This document shows, piece by piece, positions 1-8,635 of a stretch of 64,000 nt of DNA (the stretch's first letter is position 1; every line of letters begins with the position of its first letter). Source of the stretch: Microbacterium horticulturae (lineage in GTDB: Bacteria > Actinomycetota > Actinomycetes > Actinomycetales > Microbacteriaceae); the NCBI RefSeq assembly GCF_029094505.1, contig NZ_CP119108.1, positions 992,001 through 1,056,000 on the forward strand. The letters are read 5' to 3'. Position numbers and translations under genes: made by a program. Below the pieces are notes generated by a model, which did not search any database, was not told where the DNA came from, and saw only the letters and a program-made list of their open reading frames with translations.

Positions 1-290
1 ATGTGGCGCAGCACCGCGCGTCCGACTCCGGTGCCGCGGAAGGCATCATCGACACGCATGGACTTGATCTCGCCGTCGCCCGTCTCGAGCTGCTTGAGCG
101 CACCGATACCGGCGATGCGGTCGCCGGCCCACGCCGACCAGAACACGATGGACGGATCGCATAGCTCGTGGATGCCGAGGGCGTGGACGCTCTCGACCGG
201 GGTCTGCGCGTGCATGTCGGTGAGATGGGCGGTGACGAGTGCCAGAGTGGGGGATGCTGTCGGGTCATCGGTGCGGATGGTCACTGCCAT
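1..290 (-). CDS. GNAT family N-acetyltransferase (partial, 3' end outside window)
   Basis: N-terminal 96 codons of an acetyl-CoA-dependent N-acetyltransferase; the gene runs off the left edge. It starts at the ATG at 290..288, with AGGAGT four bases upstream. The acetyl-CoA pyrophosphate-binding loop (motif A) is visible as R85-G-T-G-V-G90, preceded by the usual strand (E-I-K-S-M-R-V) and followed by the helix A-V-L-R-H. The substrate cannot be told from the sequence. It is divergent from cysS; the 190 bp between them hold a tandem repeat. Confidence 0.85.
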   Translation of the reverse strand, partial: MAVTIRTDDPTASPTLALVTAHLTDMHAQTPVESVHALGIHELCDPSIVFWSAWAGDRIAGIGALKQLETGDGEIKSMRVDDAFRGTGVGRAVLRH

Positions 291-378
291 GGGAACTCCT
301 TGCGTGCAGCCCGACGATATGCGAACGATGTGACAGACACATTTCGAAGTCATATCGCTGAAGGAGCGGGAGATCGGC

Positions 379-458
379 GCTACGACCTCGCGGGATCGGC
401 TACGACCTCGCGGGATTCGCTACGACCTCGCGGGAACGGGTGCGACCTCGGCGGAGGG
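379..458. repeat. 20-bp tandem repeat, four copies (locus 1)
   Basis: Four head-to-tail 20-bp units with core TACGACCTCGCGGGA start at 379, 399, 419 and 439; the last is degenerate. They sit between the divergent GNAT and cysS genes, directly upstream of the cysS -10 box. The same 20-bp period and core recur at 19344, and a related 17-bp version occurs at 35821. Their role is unknown. Confidence 0.85.
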
Positions 459-469
459 GGCGGCGCCGG

Positions 470-475
470 TAGGCT
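470..475 (+). promoter_or_regulatory. -10 box for a probably leaderless cysS transcript
   Basis: TAGGCT fits the TAnnnT -10 consensus and ends exactly 6 nt before the cysS GTG, so transcription should start at or next to the start codon. No Shine-Dalgarno sequence is present. No convincing -35 box is visible. Confidence 0.55.
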
Positions 476-481
476 GGGTGG

Positions 482-1882
482 GTGACTCTCCGGCTCTATG
501 ACACCAAGGCGCAGACGCTGCGCGACTTCGTGCCCGGCGACCCCGAGAACGTCACGATCTACGTGTGCGGGCCGACGGTTCAGTCGGGTCCGCACGTCGG
601 CCACTTGCGCGGGGCGCTGAGCTTCGACATCCTCACGCGCTGGCTCGAGCGCCGCTTCGGCCGCGTCACCTCGGTGCGCAACGTCACCGACATCGACGAC
701 AAGGTGCTCGTGGGCGCGACCGACACCGAGCCGTGGTGGGCCCTCGCGTACCGCATGGAGCGCGAGTTCGCGGCGGCATATGCCGCGATCGGCATCCGGC
801 CGCCGACGTACGAGCCGCGGGCGACGGGGCACATCCCGGAGATGCTTGAGCTCATCGGCGAGCTCATCGAGCGCGGCCACGCGTACGCCGCGGCCGGCGA
901 CGTGTACTTCGACGTGCGCTCGTGGTCGGAGTACGGCGCGCTCACGCATCAGGCCCTCGACGCGATGGAATCGGCTGACGACGCCGACCCGCGCGGCAAG
1001 CGCGATCCGCACGACTTCGCGCTGTGGAAGGGCGCCAAGCCCGACGAGCCGGCGACGGCCGTGTGGGACTCGCCGTGGGGGCCGGGACGCCCCGGTTGGC
1101 ACATCGAGTGCTCGGCCATGTCGCGGCGCTACCTCGGCGCGCAGTTCGACATCCACGGTGGCGGGCTCGACCTGCGCTTTCCGCACCACGAGAACGAGCT
1201 GGCGCAGTCGACGGCCGCGGGCGACGGCTTCGCCCGGTACTGGGTGCACAACGGCCTGGTCACCGTCGATGGGCAGAAGATGTCGAAGTCGCTCGGCAAC
1301 TTCGTGCTCGCCCACGACTTGCTCGCCGAGCGCGACCCGCTCACCGTGCGCTACGCGCTGGCCGCAGCGCACTACCGGTCGAACCTCGACGTCTCCGACA
1401 AGGCTCTCGATGAGGCCGAGGCCGCTCTCGACCGCATCGAGACCTTCCGGCAGCGCGTCCTTCGCGCGGTGGATGCCGACCCCCTCGTGCTCGTCCCGGG
1501 CGAGATCCCTGAGGCGTTCGCGGCGGCGATGGACGACGATCTCGGGGTGCCGCAGGCACTCGCCGAAGTGCACGAGACGGTACGCGCGGGGAACTCCGCG
1601 CTGGATGCCGGTGATGCGGATGCCGCGGTCCGTGCAGCACGGGCTGTGGCCGCAATGCTCGATGTGCTCGGGCTCTCGGGCGGCGCAGTCGGCTCCGTGT
1701 ATGTCGGGCCCGAGGCATCCGCCCTCGACGCCCTCGTGCAGGCGATGATCGACCAGCGCGCCCAGGCGCGGCAAGACAAGGATTGGGCGACCGCCGATCG
1801 GGTGCGCGATGCACTCGGTGCGGCAGGGATCGCTCTCGAAGACGGTCCCACCGGGACTCATTGGAGTGTGCAGAATGGCTAA
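482..1882 (+). CDS. cysS: cysteinyl-tRNA synthetase
   Basis: Charges tRNA-Cys with cysteine in the cytoplasm. The 466 residues match the usual class I CysRS length. Visible marks are the zinc/cysteine-site C29 in Y-V-C-G-P-T, the HIGH signature as H38-V-G-H41, the zinc-site segment H-I-E-C-S-A-M, H-H-E-N-E-L, and [10 protein letters not shown] near residue 262. The GTG start is supported by the promoter spacing (leaderless) and by the conserved start of the fold. The 3' end overlaps rlmB by 8 nt, suggesting translational coupling of the two genes, a common actinobacterial pair. Confidence 0.97.
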   Translation: MTLRLYDTKAQTLRDFVPGDPENVTIYVCGPTVQSGPHVGHLRGALSFDILTRWLERRFGRVTSVRNVTDIDDKVLVGATDTEPWWALAYRMEREFAAAYAAIGIRPPTYEPRATGHIPEMLELIGELIERGHAYAAAGDVYFDVRSWSEYGALTHQALDAMESADDADPRGKRDPHDFALWKGAKPDEPATAVWDSPWGPGRPGWHIECSAMSRRYLGAQFDIHGGGLDLRFPHHENELAQSTAAGDGFARYWVHNGLVTVDGQKMSKSLGNFVLAHDLLAERDPLTVRYALAAAHYRSNLDVSDKALDEAEAALDRIETFRQRVLRAVDADPLVLVPGEIPEAFAAAMDDDLGVPQALAEVHETVRAGNSALDAGDADAAVRAARAVAAMLDVLGLSGGAVGSVYVGPEASALDALVQAMIDQRAQARQDKDWATADRVRDALGAAGIALEDGPTGTHWSVQNG

Positions 1883-2873
1883 GCCGAAGCGCGCCGGCAA
1901 CACCGGCAACAGCAAGAAGAAGGGCCCCACCAAGGGCACCGGCGGGCACGGGCGCAAAGCGCTCGAGGGCAAGGGCCCGACCCCGAAGGCCGAAGACCGC
2001 AGCTGGCACGCCGCCGGCAAGCGCAAGGCGGCCCAGGAGCGCTACACCGCCGCCGGCGGCAAGCCCAAGGCCAAACCCGTCGACATGAACCGCGCCGCGC
2101 GTGCGAAGAAGAACGACGACACCGAGACCGTCACCGGCCGCAACAGCGTGCTCGAGGCGCTGCGGGCGAAGATCCCGGCCATCGCGCTGTATATCGCGCA
2201 GCGCGTCGAGATGGACGATCGCGTCAAAGAGATGCTCGCCATCGCCACGCACCGCGAGATTCCGGTGCTGGAGGTCACACGCCCCGAGCTCGACCGCATG
2301 TCGGGCATCGACGGGGTGCACCAGGGCGTTGCGCTCAAGGTGCCGCCGTACAGCTACGCGCACCCGCAGGACCTCCTCGAGAACATCTTCGAGTCGGGTC
2401 AGACCCCGCTTCTGGTCGCGCTCGACGGCGTGACCGATCCGCGCAACCTCGGCGCGATCATCCGCTCGGCGGCCGCCTTCGGCGGGCAGGGCGTGATCGT
2501 GCCGCAGCGCCGCTCGGCCGGTGTGACGTCGGCGGCATGGAAGACGAGCGCCGGCGCGGCCGCCCGCATTCCGGTCGCCATGGCCCCGAACCTGACGACC
2601 ACGCTCAAGGAATTCAAGAAGCAGGGCGTGTTCGTACTCGGCCTGGACGGTGACGGCGACGTGTCGCTGCCGCACCTCGAGCTGGCCGACCGTCCGGTGG
2701 TCATCGTGTGCGGGTCCGAAGGCAAGGGCCTCTCGCGACTGGTGACCGAGACGTGCGACCAGATCGTCTCGATCCCGATCTCGGCCGCTACCGAGTCGCT
2801 GAACGCCGGCATCGCCACCTCCGTCGCTCTGTACCAGGTCGCCACGACCCGCGCAGCGCTGCAGGGGGAATGA
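1875..2873 (+). CDS. rlmB: 23S rRNA (guanosine-2'-O-)-methyltransferase RlmB / TrmH family
   Basis: SPOUT-class methyltransferase expected to 2'-O-methylate a guanosine of 23S rRNA using SAM. The ATG at 1875 lies inside the cysS stop region (8-nt overlap). Residues 1-75 form a Lys/Gly-rich basic extension typical of actinobacterial RlmB. The substrate-binding domain begins near [12 protein letters not shown]. The knotted SPOUT domain shows [27 protein letters not shown] and [12 protein letters not shown]. Length is 332 aa. Confidence 0.92.
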   Translation: MAKPKRAGNTGNSKKKGPTKGTGGHGRKALEGKGPTPKAEDRSWHAAGKRKAAQERYTAAGGKPKAKPVDMNRAARAKKNDDTETVTGRNSVLEALRAKIPAIALYIAQRVEMDDRVKEMLAIATHREIPVLEVTRPELDRMSGIDGVHQGVALKVPPYSYAHPQDLLENIFESGQTPLLVALDGVTDPRNLGAIIRSAAAFGGQGVIVPQRRSAGVTSAAWKTSAGAAARIPVAMAPNLTTTLKEFKKQGVFVLGLDGDGDVSLPHLELADRPVVIVCGSEGKGLSRLVTETCDQIVSIPISAATESLNAGIATSVALYQVATTRAALQGE

Positions 2874-2930
2874 ACTCGACCCTGCGCGAATTGCACTCCC
2901 CGGAACATCCATTCATGTGAAGGGAACGTC

Positions 2931-3572
2931 ATGGCACGCATCGTCGTCATCGGAGGAACCGGGTACGCCGGAGGGCACATCGTCGCGGAGGCGGCGGCGC
3001 GCGGACACGAAACAGTCGCGATCTCGCGCACCAAGCCCGAGACCCCGATCGCGGGCGTCACATACGTGCAGGCCGACGCGGCCGACATCGACGCCATGGG
3101 CGATGTGTTCGAGGGGGCGGATGCCGCGGTGTCGGCGATCTCGCCGCGTGGAGACATGACCGACAAGGTGCTCGATGTGCTGCAGGGCCTCGTGGCGAAG
3201 CTGCGCGGCACGAAGACCCGTCTGGGCATCGTCGGCGGCGCCATGGGCAGCCTGTCTGCCCCCGGCGGCCCCCGCCTGTGGGACCTGGGCGTCGCCGATG
3301 AGCTCAAGCACGAGGCCGGGGTCGGCATCGACTCACTCGAGCTCGTGCAGAACGCCGGCGACGACCTCGACTGGTTCTTCGTTCACCCGCCGAAGCTGTT
3401 CGGTGCGTGGGCGCCGGGCGAGCGCACCGGCCACTACCGCGACGGTGGCGAGGTCATCGTCGAGGACGCCGAGGGCAACTCCACCATCTCGGGCGAAGAC
3501 TTCGCCATCGCCGTGGTCGACGAGATCGAGCAGGGAAACCACCGCCGCGAGCGCTTCACGGTCGGATACTGA
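2931..3572 (+). CDS. NAD(P)-binding Rossmann-fold protein, YwnB-like
   Basis: 213-aa atypical short-chain dehydrogenase-like protein of the NAD(P)H-binding (YwnB/BVR-B-like) type. The dinucleotide-binding loop G-G-T-G-Y-A-G-G is at residues 8-15, and the protein keeps the family segment G-I-V-G-G-A-M-G-S-L near residue 100. It lacks the classical SDR Y-x3-K pair. RBS-like AAGGGA precedes ATG 2931. The physiological substrate is unknown; such proteins often act as flavin/quinone reductases or sensors of NAD(P)H state. Confidence 0.8.
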   Translation: MARIVVIGGTGYAGGHIVAEAAARGHETVAISRTKPETPIAGVTYVQADAADIDAMGDVFEGADAAVSAISPRGDMTDKVLDVLQGLVAKLRGTKTRLGIVGGAMGSLSAPGGPRLWDLGVADELKHEAGVGIDSLELVQNAGDDLDWFFVHPPKLFGAWAPGERTGHYRDGGEVIVEDAEGNSTISGEDFAIAVVDEIEQGNHRRERFTVGY

Positions 3573-3593
3573 CGCTCACGCCAGGTCGCGCCC

Positions 3594-4901
3594 TCACACC
3601 AGGTCGCGCCAGTCTCCGGTGGGCTCGTCGTCATCGTCGGTGGATGCCGCGTCCAGCGCGATCGGCATGGTGAACGTCTCCGTGCCCGGGCCCATGACCG
3701 TGGCCTCGTCGCGGCGGTGCCGGAGCACATCGTCGATGTAACTGGTCACGGTCTCGGCGAGGGGTACGGAGACCCCACGCGCCTGGGACATGTACCACCG
3801 GTGTTCGAGCACCTGATGGAAGACCTCGGCCGGTTCGAGTTTCGCGCGCAGCTCGAATGGGATCGCCCGCACGACCGGCTCGAAGACCCGGGTGAGCCAC
3901 TCGTGCGCGACCATCTCCTCGTCGTCCGCGCTCGCACCGGTGCGAGCGCGGTACTCGTCGAGGTCGTTCAGCAGCCGGCGGGCCTGGTTCTCTTCGACAT
4001 CGAGCCCGGTCAGCCGGATGAGGCGCCGCTGGTGGTGCCCGGCGTCCACGACCTTGGGCTGGATGGACACCTTCGTGCCGTCGGGAGTCGCGCGGATCGA
4101 CATCTCGCCGATGTCGAAGCCGAGCGCGTTCAATCGCTGCACGCGCTCGGTGATGCGCCACGATTCGCCGGCCGTGAAGGTCTCGGCTCCGGTCAGGGCG
4201 TCCCAGAGGGATCGGTACGACGAGATGATGCCGTCGGCGATCGCGACGGCATCCATGCCGCGTTCCAGTCGGCCGCCGGCCGCCAGGTCGAGGATCTCAC
4301 CGGCGATGTTGGTGTGCGCGACCTCGAGGTCGTGTTCGCGCTGCCCGCGGGTCAACCCCGACTCGTGCAGTTCGCCGGTCTCGGCGTCGACGAGGTACGC
4401 GGCGAAGGCACCCGCGTCGCGCCGGAACAGCGTGTTCGACAACGAGACGTCGCCCCAGAAGAACCCGACATTGTGCAGCCGCACGAGCAGGACGGCCAGT
4501 GCGTCGACGAGCCGATTCGCGGTGTCGGGGCGCAGCACCTGGGTGAACAGCGCGCGGTAGGGGAGGGAAAAGCGCAGGTGCGCGGTGACCAGCGCCGACG
4601 GCAGCGTCTTGCCCGCGGCATCCGCCCTCCCGTCGATGACGGCGACCCGTTCGACGCAGGGCACATCCAGCCTGTCGAGGCTGCCGAGCATGTCGTACTC
4701 GCGCCGGGCCATTTCGGGCGTGGTCTCTTTGATCGCCACCACGCGGCCGGAGAGGTTGGCGAAGCGCACGAGGTGCCGCGAGATGCCCTTGGGCAGGTAG
4801 ACGATGTCGTCGCTGGTCCAGTCGCCCAGGGGCGTCGACCACGGCAGCGCCAGCAGCCCCGGGTCGATGGCGCTCGCGGTGATGCTCAAGGCCTCGGTCA
4901 C
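3594..4901 (-). CDS. DUF4032 domain protein with kinase-like N-terminal part
   Basis: 435-aa actinobacterial protein of unknown function. The N-terminal half looks like a lipopolysaccharide-kinase/protein-kinase-like fold: the lysine-containing segment V-V-A-I-K-E-T-T near residue 50 and, around residue 150, R-L-H-N-V-G-F-F-W-G-D-V-S-L-S-N-T (a catalytic-loop-like H..G-D-x-S-x-x-N). The C-terminal half is the DUF4032 region. The GTG start at 4901 is chosen because AGGGAGG precedes it by 6 nt; the ATG just upstream is out of frame. It is convergent with the YwnB-like gene, leaving a 21-nt gap with a duplicated CCAGGTCGCGCC. Confidence 0.8.
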   Translation of the reverse strand: MTEALSITASAIDPGLLALPWSTPLGDWTSDDIVYLPKGISRHLVRFANLSGRVVAIKETTPEMARREYDMLGSLDRLDVPCVERVAVIDGRADAAGKTLPSALVTAHLRFSLPYRALFTQVLRPDTANRLVDALAVLLVRLHNVGFFWGDVSLSNTLFRRDAGAFAAYLVDAETGELHESGLTRGQREHDLEVAHTNIAGEILDLAAGGRLERGMDAVAIADGIISSYRSLWDALTGAETFTAGESWRITERVQRLNALGFDIGEMSIRATPDGTKVSIQPKVVDAGHHQRRLIRLTGLDVEENQARRLLNDLDEYRARTGASADDEEMVAHEWLTRVFEPVVRAIPFELRAKLEPAEVFHQVLEHRWYMSQARGVSVPLAETVTSYIDDVLRHRRDEATVMGPGTETFTMPIALDAASTDDDDEPTGDWRDLV

Positions 4902-4935
4902 GGCATCCCTCCCTCTGGATCTGCGGCGAAACGGC

Positions 4936-4971
4936 GACGGCGCGAACTCGGAGATCCGAGCCCGCGCCGTC
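4936..4971 (-). terminator. hairpin terminator of the ABC ATPase gene
   Basis: A 9-bp GC stem (GACGGCGCG/CGCGCCGTC), a 2x2 internal loop and a further 5-bp stem (CTCGG/CCGAG) with a 4-nt loop lie 15 nt past the stop codon of the ABC ATPase. It lacks a U tract, as many actinobacterial terminators do. It could also act as a 5' structure for the downstream DUF4032 gene. Confidence 0.6.
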
Positions 4972-4986
4972 GCATCGTGATGGAGA

Positions 4987-6090
4987 CTACGCCGAAGCGA
5001 TCGCCTTGTCGGTGAGGCGCTCGCCGCTCTCCATGTCGAACACGTGCACGCGGCCGGTGATCGGGGTGAGCACGACGGTCTCGCCGGCGTTGGGGTGGTT
5101 GCGGCCGTCGACGCGGGCGACCACGTCGGTGCGCTTGCCGTCGATGTCGGAGTGGCCGTACAGGTAGCCGTCGGCACCGAGCTCTTCGACCAGGTCGACG
5201 GTGACGGACAGACCCTGGCCGCCTGCGGCGCCCACCTGGATGTCTTCGGGGCGCACGCCCACGGTGACCTGCTGTCCGTTGACCTTGGCGAGAGTGGACG
5301 ACTCGACGGGCACGACCTGGCTGCCGAAGTGCACGCCGCCCTCGGTGACGTTGACCGGGAACAGGTTCATGGCAGGCGAGCCGATGAAGCCGGCGACGAA
5401 CACGTTGTTCGGCTGCTCGTACAGGTCACGCGGCGAACCGACCTGCTGCAGGACGCCGTCCTTGAGGACCGCGATGCGGTCGCCCATGGTCAGAGCCTCG
5501 GTCTGGTCGTGCGTGACGTAGACAGTGGTGACGCCCAGGCGGCGCTGCAGCGACGCGATCTGGGTACGGGTCTGCACGCGCAGCTTGGCGTCGAGGTTCG
5601 ACAGCGGCTCGTCCATGAGGAACACCTGCGGCTGGCGCACGATGGCGCGGCCCATGGCGACGCGCTGACGCTGACCACCCGACAGGGCCTTCGGCTTGCG
5701 GCTGAGGTACTCCTCGAGGTCCAGCAGCTTCGCGGCCTCGAGCACGCGGGCGGCGCGCTCTTCCTTCTTCACACCGGCGATCTTCAGGGCGAAGCCCATG
5801 TTCTCCGCGACCGTCATGTGCGGGTACAGGGCGTAGTTCTGGAACACCATGGCGATGTCGCGGTCCTTGGGCGGCACGTCGGTGACGTCGCGGTCGCCGA
5901 TGAGGATGCGGCCCTCGTTGACCTCTTCGAGGCCGGCCAGCATGCGCAGGGTGGTGGACTTACCGCAACCGGAGGGGCCGACCAGAACGAGGAATTCGCC
6001 GTCGGCGACCTCGAGATTGATCTTGTCGACCGCGGGGCGAGTGCCTCCGGGGTAGAGACGGGTTGCGTTGTCGAACGTGACGGACGCCAT
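4987..6090 (-). CDS. ABC transporter ATP-binding protein, MsiK/UgpC (multiple-sugar importer) type
   Basis: 367-aa cytoplasmic ATPase that powers carbohydrate ABC importers. Walker A G-P-S-G-C-G-K-S-T is near residue 38, followed by the Q-loop, the signature L-S-G-G-Q-R-Q-R, Walker B V-F-L-M-D-E-P and the H-loop Y-V-T-H-D. The last 120 residues form the regulatory/TOBE domain of MalK-type proteins (S-V-G-V-R-P-E-D-I). No permease or binding-protein genes are adjacent, which fits a solo ATPase shared by several importers, as known for MsiK in Streptomyces. GGAG lies 8 nt before ATG 6090. Confidence 0.9.
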   Translation of the reverse strand: MASVTFDNATRLYPGGTRPAVDKINLEVADGEFLVLVGPSGCGKSTTLRMLAGLEEVNEGRILIGDRDVTDVPPKDRDIAMVFQNYALYPHMTVAENMGFALKIAGVKKEERAARVLEAAKLLDLEEYLSRKPKALSGGQRQRVAMGRAIVRQPQVFLMDEPLSNLDAKLRVQTRTQIASLQRRLGVTTVYVTHDQTEALTMGDRIAVLKDGVLQQVGSPRDLYEQPNNVFVAGFIGSPAMNLFPVNVTEGGVHFGSQVVPVESSTLAKVNGQQVTVGVRPEDIQVGAAGGQGLSVTVDLVEELGADGYLYGHSDIDGKRTDVVARVDGRNHPNAGETVVLTPITGRVHVFDMESGERLTDKAIASA

Positions 6091-6348
6091 GTCTTCTTCT
6101 CCTTCACCGGCAGGTACGTGCCGGACGATCCGTAGTGAATGGATGACGGACCGGAGGCCCGTGCGCTCATCATCGGGCGCTCCCTCAGTATGCCAGACGT
6201 TCGGGAGTGCTCCGCCTGTGGTGATCTCACACCTGCCGAGCACGCGCTCTCTGGGGATTTCACAGGCTGCCTGGTTAGCATCGAATCCGGCCGCGGCACC
6301 CGCGCGGCATCCCGGTCCGACGGGAGCATCAGTCTGTCAAGAGGTCAC

Positions 6349-7341
6349 ATGTCGAACGACGAGTCATCGAACGTTCCCGAGCCCAACGACCGCCGAAGCG
6401 CCGTGCGTGAGAAGGCGCAGCTGGTGCATGCGCGGCAGAGGCGCGCTCGGGCGATCCGCACCACCGCGCTCACGGTGGGTGCTGTCGCGGTCGTGGCGAT
6501 CGTCGCGACCGGTGTCACGATGGCTGTCACCTCGCAGACGTCGCGCCCCGACATGTCGCCGGCGAACGTCGTCGATGACGGGTTCGCCGTCACGAGTGTG
6601 AACGGCGTCGCCGTCGACACGGGAGCGCAGAACGTGGATGCCACGCCCACCCCCACTCCGACGAAGTCCGCGAAGGGCGCGGGCTCGGCCACCGCGACGC
6701 CCGACCCTGCGGCGACCGGCACGGGCGTCGTCGACATTCGCGTGTACGTCGACTACTACGCGCCGGGGGCCAAGCAGTTCCAGGTGGCGAACGTCCAGCA
6801 GCTCACCCGGTGGGTGGATCAGGATGCTGCGACCCTGAGCTATTACCCGGTGGCGATGCTGTCGGCCAAGTCGAACGGCACCAAGTACTCGCAGCGCGCC
6901 GCCAGCGCCTCGGCCTGTGTGGCCACCCACTCGCCCGACTCGTTCTTCGCGTTCAACAACGCGTTGCTGTCGAAGCAGCCCGAGCAGGGCGACGACGGCT
7001 TCACCGACGTCGAGCTCGCTGACCTGGCGATCGCCTCGGGCGCCGACGACCCGAAGACCGTGCGCGCGTGCATCGAAGACGAGAACTACGTCACCTGGGT
7101 GAAGGATGCGACCGAGCGCGCGCTGGTGAACATCCCCGACACGGACGGGGTCGCACTCACCGGTACGCCGATGATCCTCGTGAACGGCCACCCGTATGCC
7201 GGGGCGCTCGACGACCCGAAGGAATTCGCGCAGTTCGTATTGACGAACTCGTCCGACGCGTACTACCACCCGGTTGAGCCGACGCCGACGGCCACGCTCG
7301 ACGTGTCTTCGTCGCCCAGCCCCTCGACGACCGGCAAGTGA
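6349..7341 (+). CDS. membrane-anchored DsbA-like thioredoxin-fold protein lacking CxxC
   Basis: 330-aa protein with a basic cytoplasmic N-terminus, one membrane segment at about residues 36-60, a Thr/Pro-rich linker (about 95-125) and an extracytoplasmic thioredoxin-fold domain of the Thioredoxin_4/DsbA kind. The domain keeps V-D-Y-Y then K-Q-F, and the cis-Pro segment L-T-G-T-P-M-I-L-V-N-G, but the catalytic CxxC is replaced by A138-P-G-A141. Only two cysteines remain (C190, C241). Redox catalysis is therefore unlikely; a chaperone or binding role is inferred. ATG 6349 is taken because a hydrophilic start followed by a TM fits the family; AAGAGG precedes it. Confidence 0.82.
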   Translation: MSNDESSNVPEPNDRRSAVREKAQLVHARQRRARAIRTTALTVGAVAVVAIVATGVTMAVTSQTSRPDMSPANVVDDGFAVTSVNGVAVDTGAQNVDATPTPTPTKSAKGAGSATATPDPAATGTGVVDIRVYVDYYAPGAKQFQVANVQQLTRWVDQDAATLSYYPVAMLSAKSNGTKYSQRAASASACVATHSPDSFFAFNNALLSKQPEQGDDGFTDVELADLAIASGADDPKTVRACIEDENYVTWVKDATERALVNIPDTDGVALTGTPMILVNGHPYAGALDDPKEFAQFVLTNSSDAYYHPVEPTPTATLDVSSSPSPSTTGK

Positions 7342-7353
7342 GGTCGGTCCGGC

Positions 7354-7359
7354 TAGACT
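7354..7359 (+). promoter_or_regulatory. -10 box of tRNA-Thr
   Basis: TAGACT (TAnnnT) ends 9 nt before the mature 5' end of the tRNA. Confidence 0.5.
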
Positions 7360-7368
7360 GGACGCTCC

Positions 7369-7441
7369 GCCGGCTTGGCGCAATTGGTAGCGCACCGTAC
7401 TTGTAATACGGGGGTTGCAGGTTCAAGTCCTGTAGCCGGCA
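7369..7441 (+). tRNA. tRNA-Thr (anticodon UGU)
   Basis: A 73-nt cloverleaf folds by eye: acceptor GCCGGCT/AGCCGGC, D-stem GCGC/GCGC, anticodon stem CCGTA/TACGG with loop CTTGTAA (anticodon TGT), and a T-arm with GGTTCAAGTCC. The discriminator is A; the 3' CCA is not encoded. It reads ACA threonine codons. Confidence 0.95.
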
Positions 7442-7509
7442 CCGTTCCGGACTCGTCTCCGTGCTCCGTCCGTGACTGGGCGGGCGTACCGCGCCACTAG
7501 TCTCGGGGG

Positions 7510-8016
7510 ATGACCGCCGCGATCCGCATCCGCTCTGCACAGGCGCAGGACGCCGCGGCCATGGCGCGCGTGCACGTGGAGACCTGGCGTGAGACGTACC
7601 GCGGGATCATGCGCGACGAGGTCCTCGACCACCCGGGGTTCGTGGCATCCCGCACCCGATTCTGGACGGCTGCGCTCACCGATCCGCACTTCGCGCGCAA
7701 TCGTGCCGCGGTCGCCGAGCTCGACGGCGAGATCATCGGCATTGCGATGTCAGGACCGCCAATGGATGCCGACGCCGACCCCGCGTGGACCGCACAGCTC
7801 TACCTCATCTACGTGTACGCGGCGCATCACGGCACGGGAGCGGGCAGCCGGCTGATCGACGCGGTGCTCCTACCGGATGAACCGGCGTCGCTGTGGGTGG
7901 CCGACCCGAACCCTCGCGCGCAGTCGTTCTACCGCAAGAACGGTTTCGTGGCCGACGGCGCGACGAAGGTCGACGACGGGGTACGCGAGGTTCGGATGGT
8001 GCGGGCAGCACGTTGA
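7510..8016 (+). CDS. GNAT family N-acetyltransferase
   Basis: 168-aa GNAT protein. The fold starts at I-R-I-R-S-A-Q-A-Q-D-A-A-A-M; motif A is Y-A-A-H-H-G-T-G-A-G-S-R-L (residues about 105-117), and the end shows the common A-Q-S-F-Y-R-K-N-G-F segment. The substrate is unknown. TAGTCT at 7498-7503 lies exactly 6 nt before ATG 7510, so the gene is probably leaderless. It follows tRNA-Thr and is convergent with the nitroreductase gene. Confidence 0.88.
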   Translation: MTAAIRIRSAQAQDAAAMARVHVETWRETYRGIMRDEVLDHPGFVASRTRFWTAALTDPHFARNRAAVAELDGEIIGIAMSGPPMDADADPAWTAQLYLIYVYAAHHGTGAGSRLIDAVLLPDEPASLWVADPNPRAQSFYRKNGFVADGATKVDDGVREVRMVRAAR

Positions 8017-8092
8017 GCGGGCTTGGAGACGCGGTATCCCGCGCCCATCGGTCGTGACGGTGAAGCGGTGAGAGCCGCGCGCGGCGCGTCGA

Positions 8093-8635
8093 TCAGCGCG
8101 CCTGCGGCATGCGCGACAGGAAGCGCTCGGGGTCGAGCTTCTTGTGATGGCCCTTGTCTTTGCCGGTGGGCTTGCCGCCCACATACAACCATCCGAGCAG
8201 CTTCTCGTTGTCGCGCAGGCCGTGCACCTTGGCGACGTTCTCATCGCGCGTGTAGTGCCCGGTGCGCCAGAAGACGCCCCAACCCGCCTCATCGAGCAGC
8301 AGGCTCAGCGTGTGTGCGACGCCGGCCGCCGTTGCCGCCTGCTCCCACCGCGGCACCTTCTCGCTCGGACGGTAGCTGACGACGATCGCGACCAGCAGTG
8401 GCGCACGCAACGGCTTGGACGAGATGCCCTTGTCTCCGTTCGCCCTGGCGATGGCCTGCCCCAGCACCTCGCGATCGTCGTCACGCAACTCGATCAGGCG
8501 CCACGGCCGCAGTGACGAGTGGTCGGCCACGCGCCCCGCCGCCGTCACGAGCTCGGCGAGCTCGTCGTGCGAGGGTGCGACGTCCGTCACCTTCGACCAC
8601 GAGCGGCGCGACTGCACCGCTTCGATCGCGCTCAC
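8093..8635 (-). CDS. nitroreductase family protein
   Basis: 180-aa flavin-dependent nitroreductase-like protein. The FMN-site arginine segment S-R-R-S-W-S is at residues 9-14, the family helix D-H-S-S-L-R-P-W-R near 40, and G-W-G-V-F-W-R near 120. The protein is at the short end of the family. The GTG start overlaps the msrB stop by 4 nt (GTGA), so both are made from one transcript. Pairing with methionine sulfoxide reductase suggests a redox-stress role, but the substrate is unknown. Confidence 0.85.
   Translation of the reverse strand: MSAIEAVQSRRSWSKVTDVAPSHDELAELVTAAGRVADHSSLRPWRLIELRDDDREVLGQAIARANGDKGISSKPLRAPLLVAIVVSYRPSEKVPRWEQAATAAGVAHTLSLLLDEAGWGVFWRTGHYTRDENVAKVHGLRDNEKLLGWLYVGGKPTGKDKGHHKKLDPERFLSRMPQAR

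Noticed and set aside
379..458. Tandem repeat read as a CRISPR array
   Set aside because: Units of 20 bp abut directly with no unique spacers, and there are no cas genes. The same holds for 19344 and 35821.
4902..5177. N-terminal extension of the DUF4032 frame
   Set aside because: It crosses a terminator-like hairpin and has no coding character; the GTG at 4901 has a strong ribosome-binding site.
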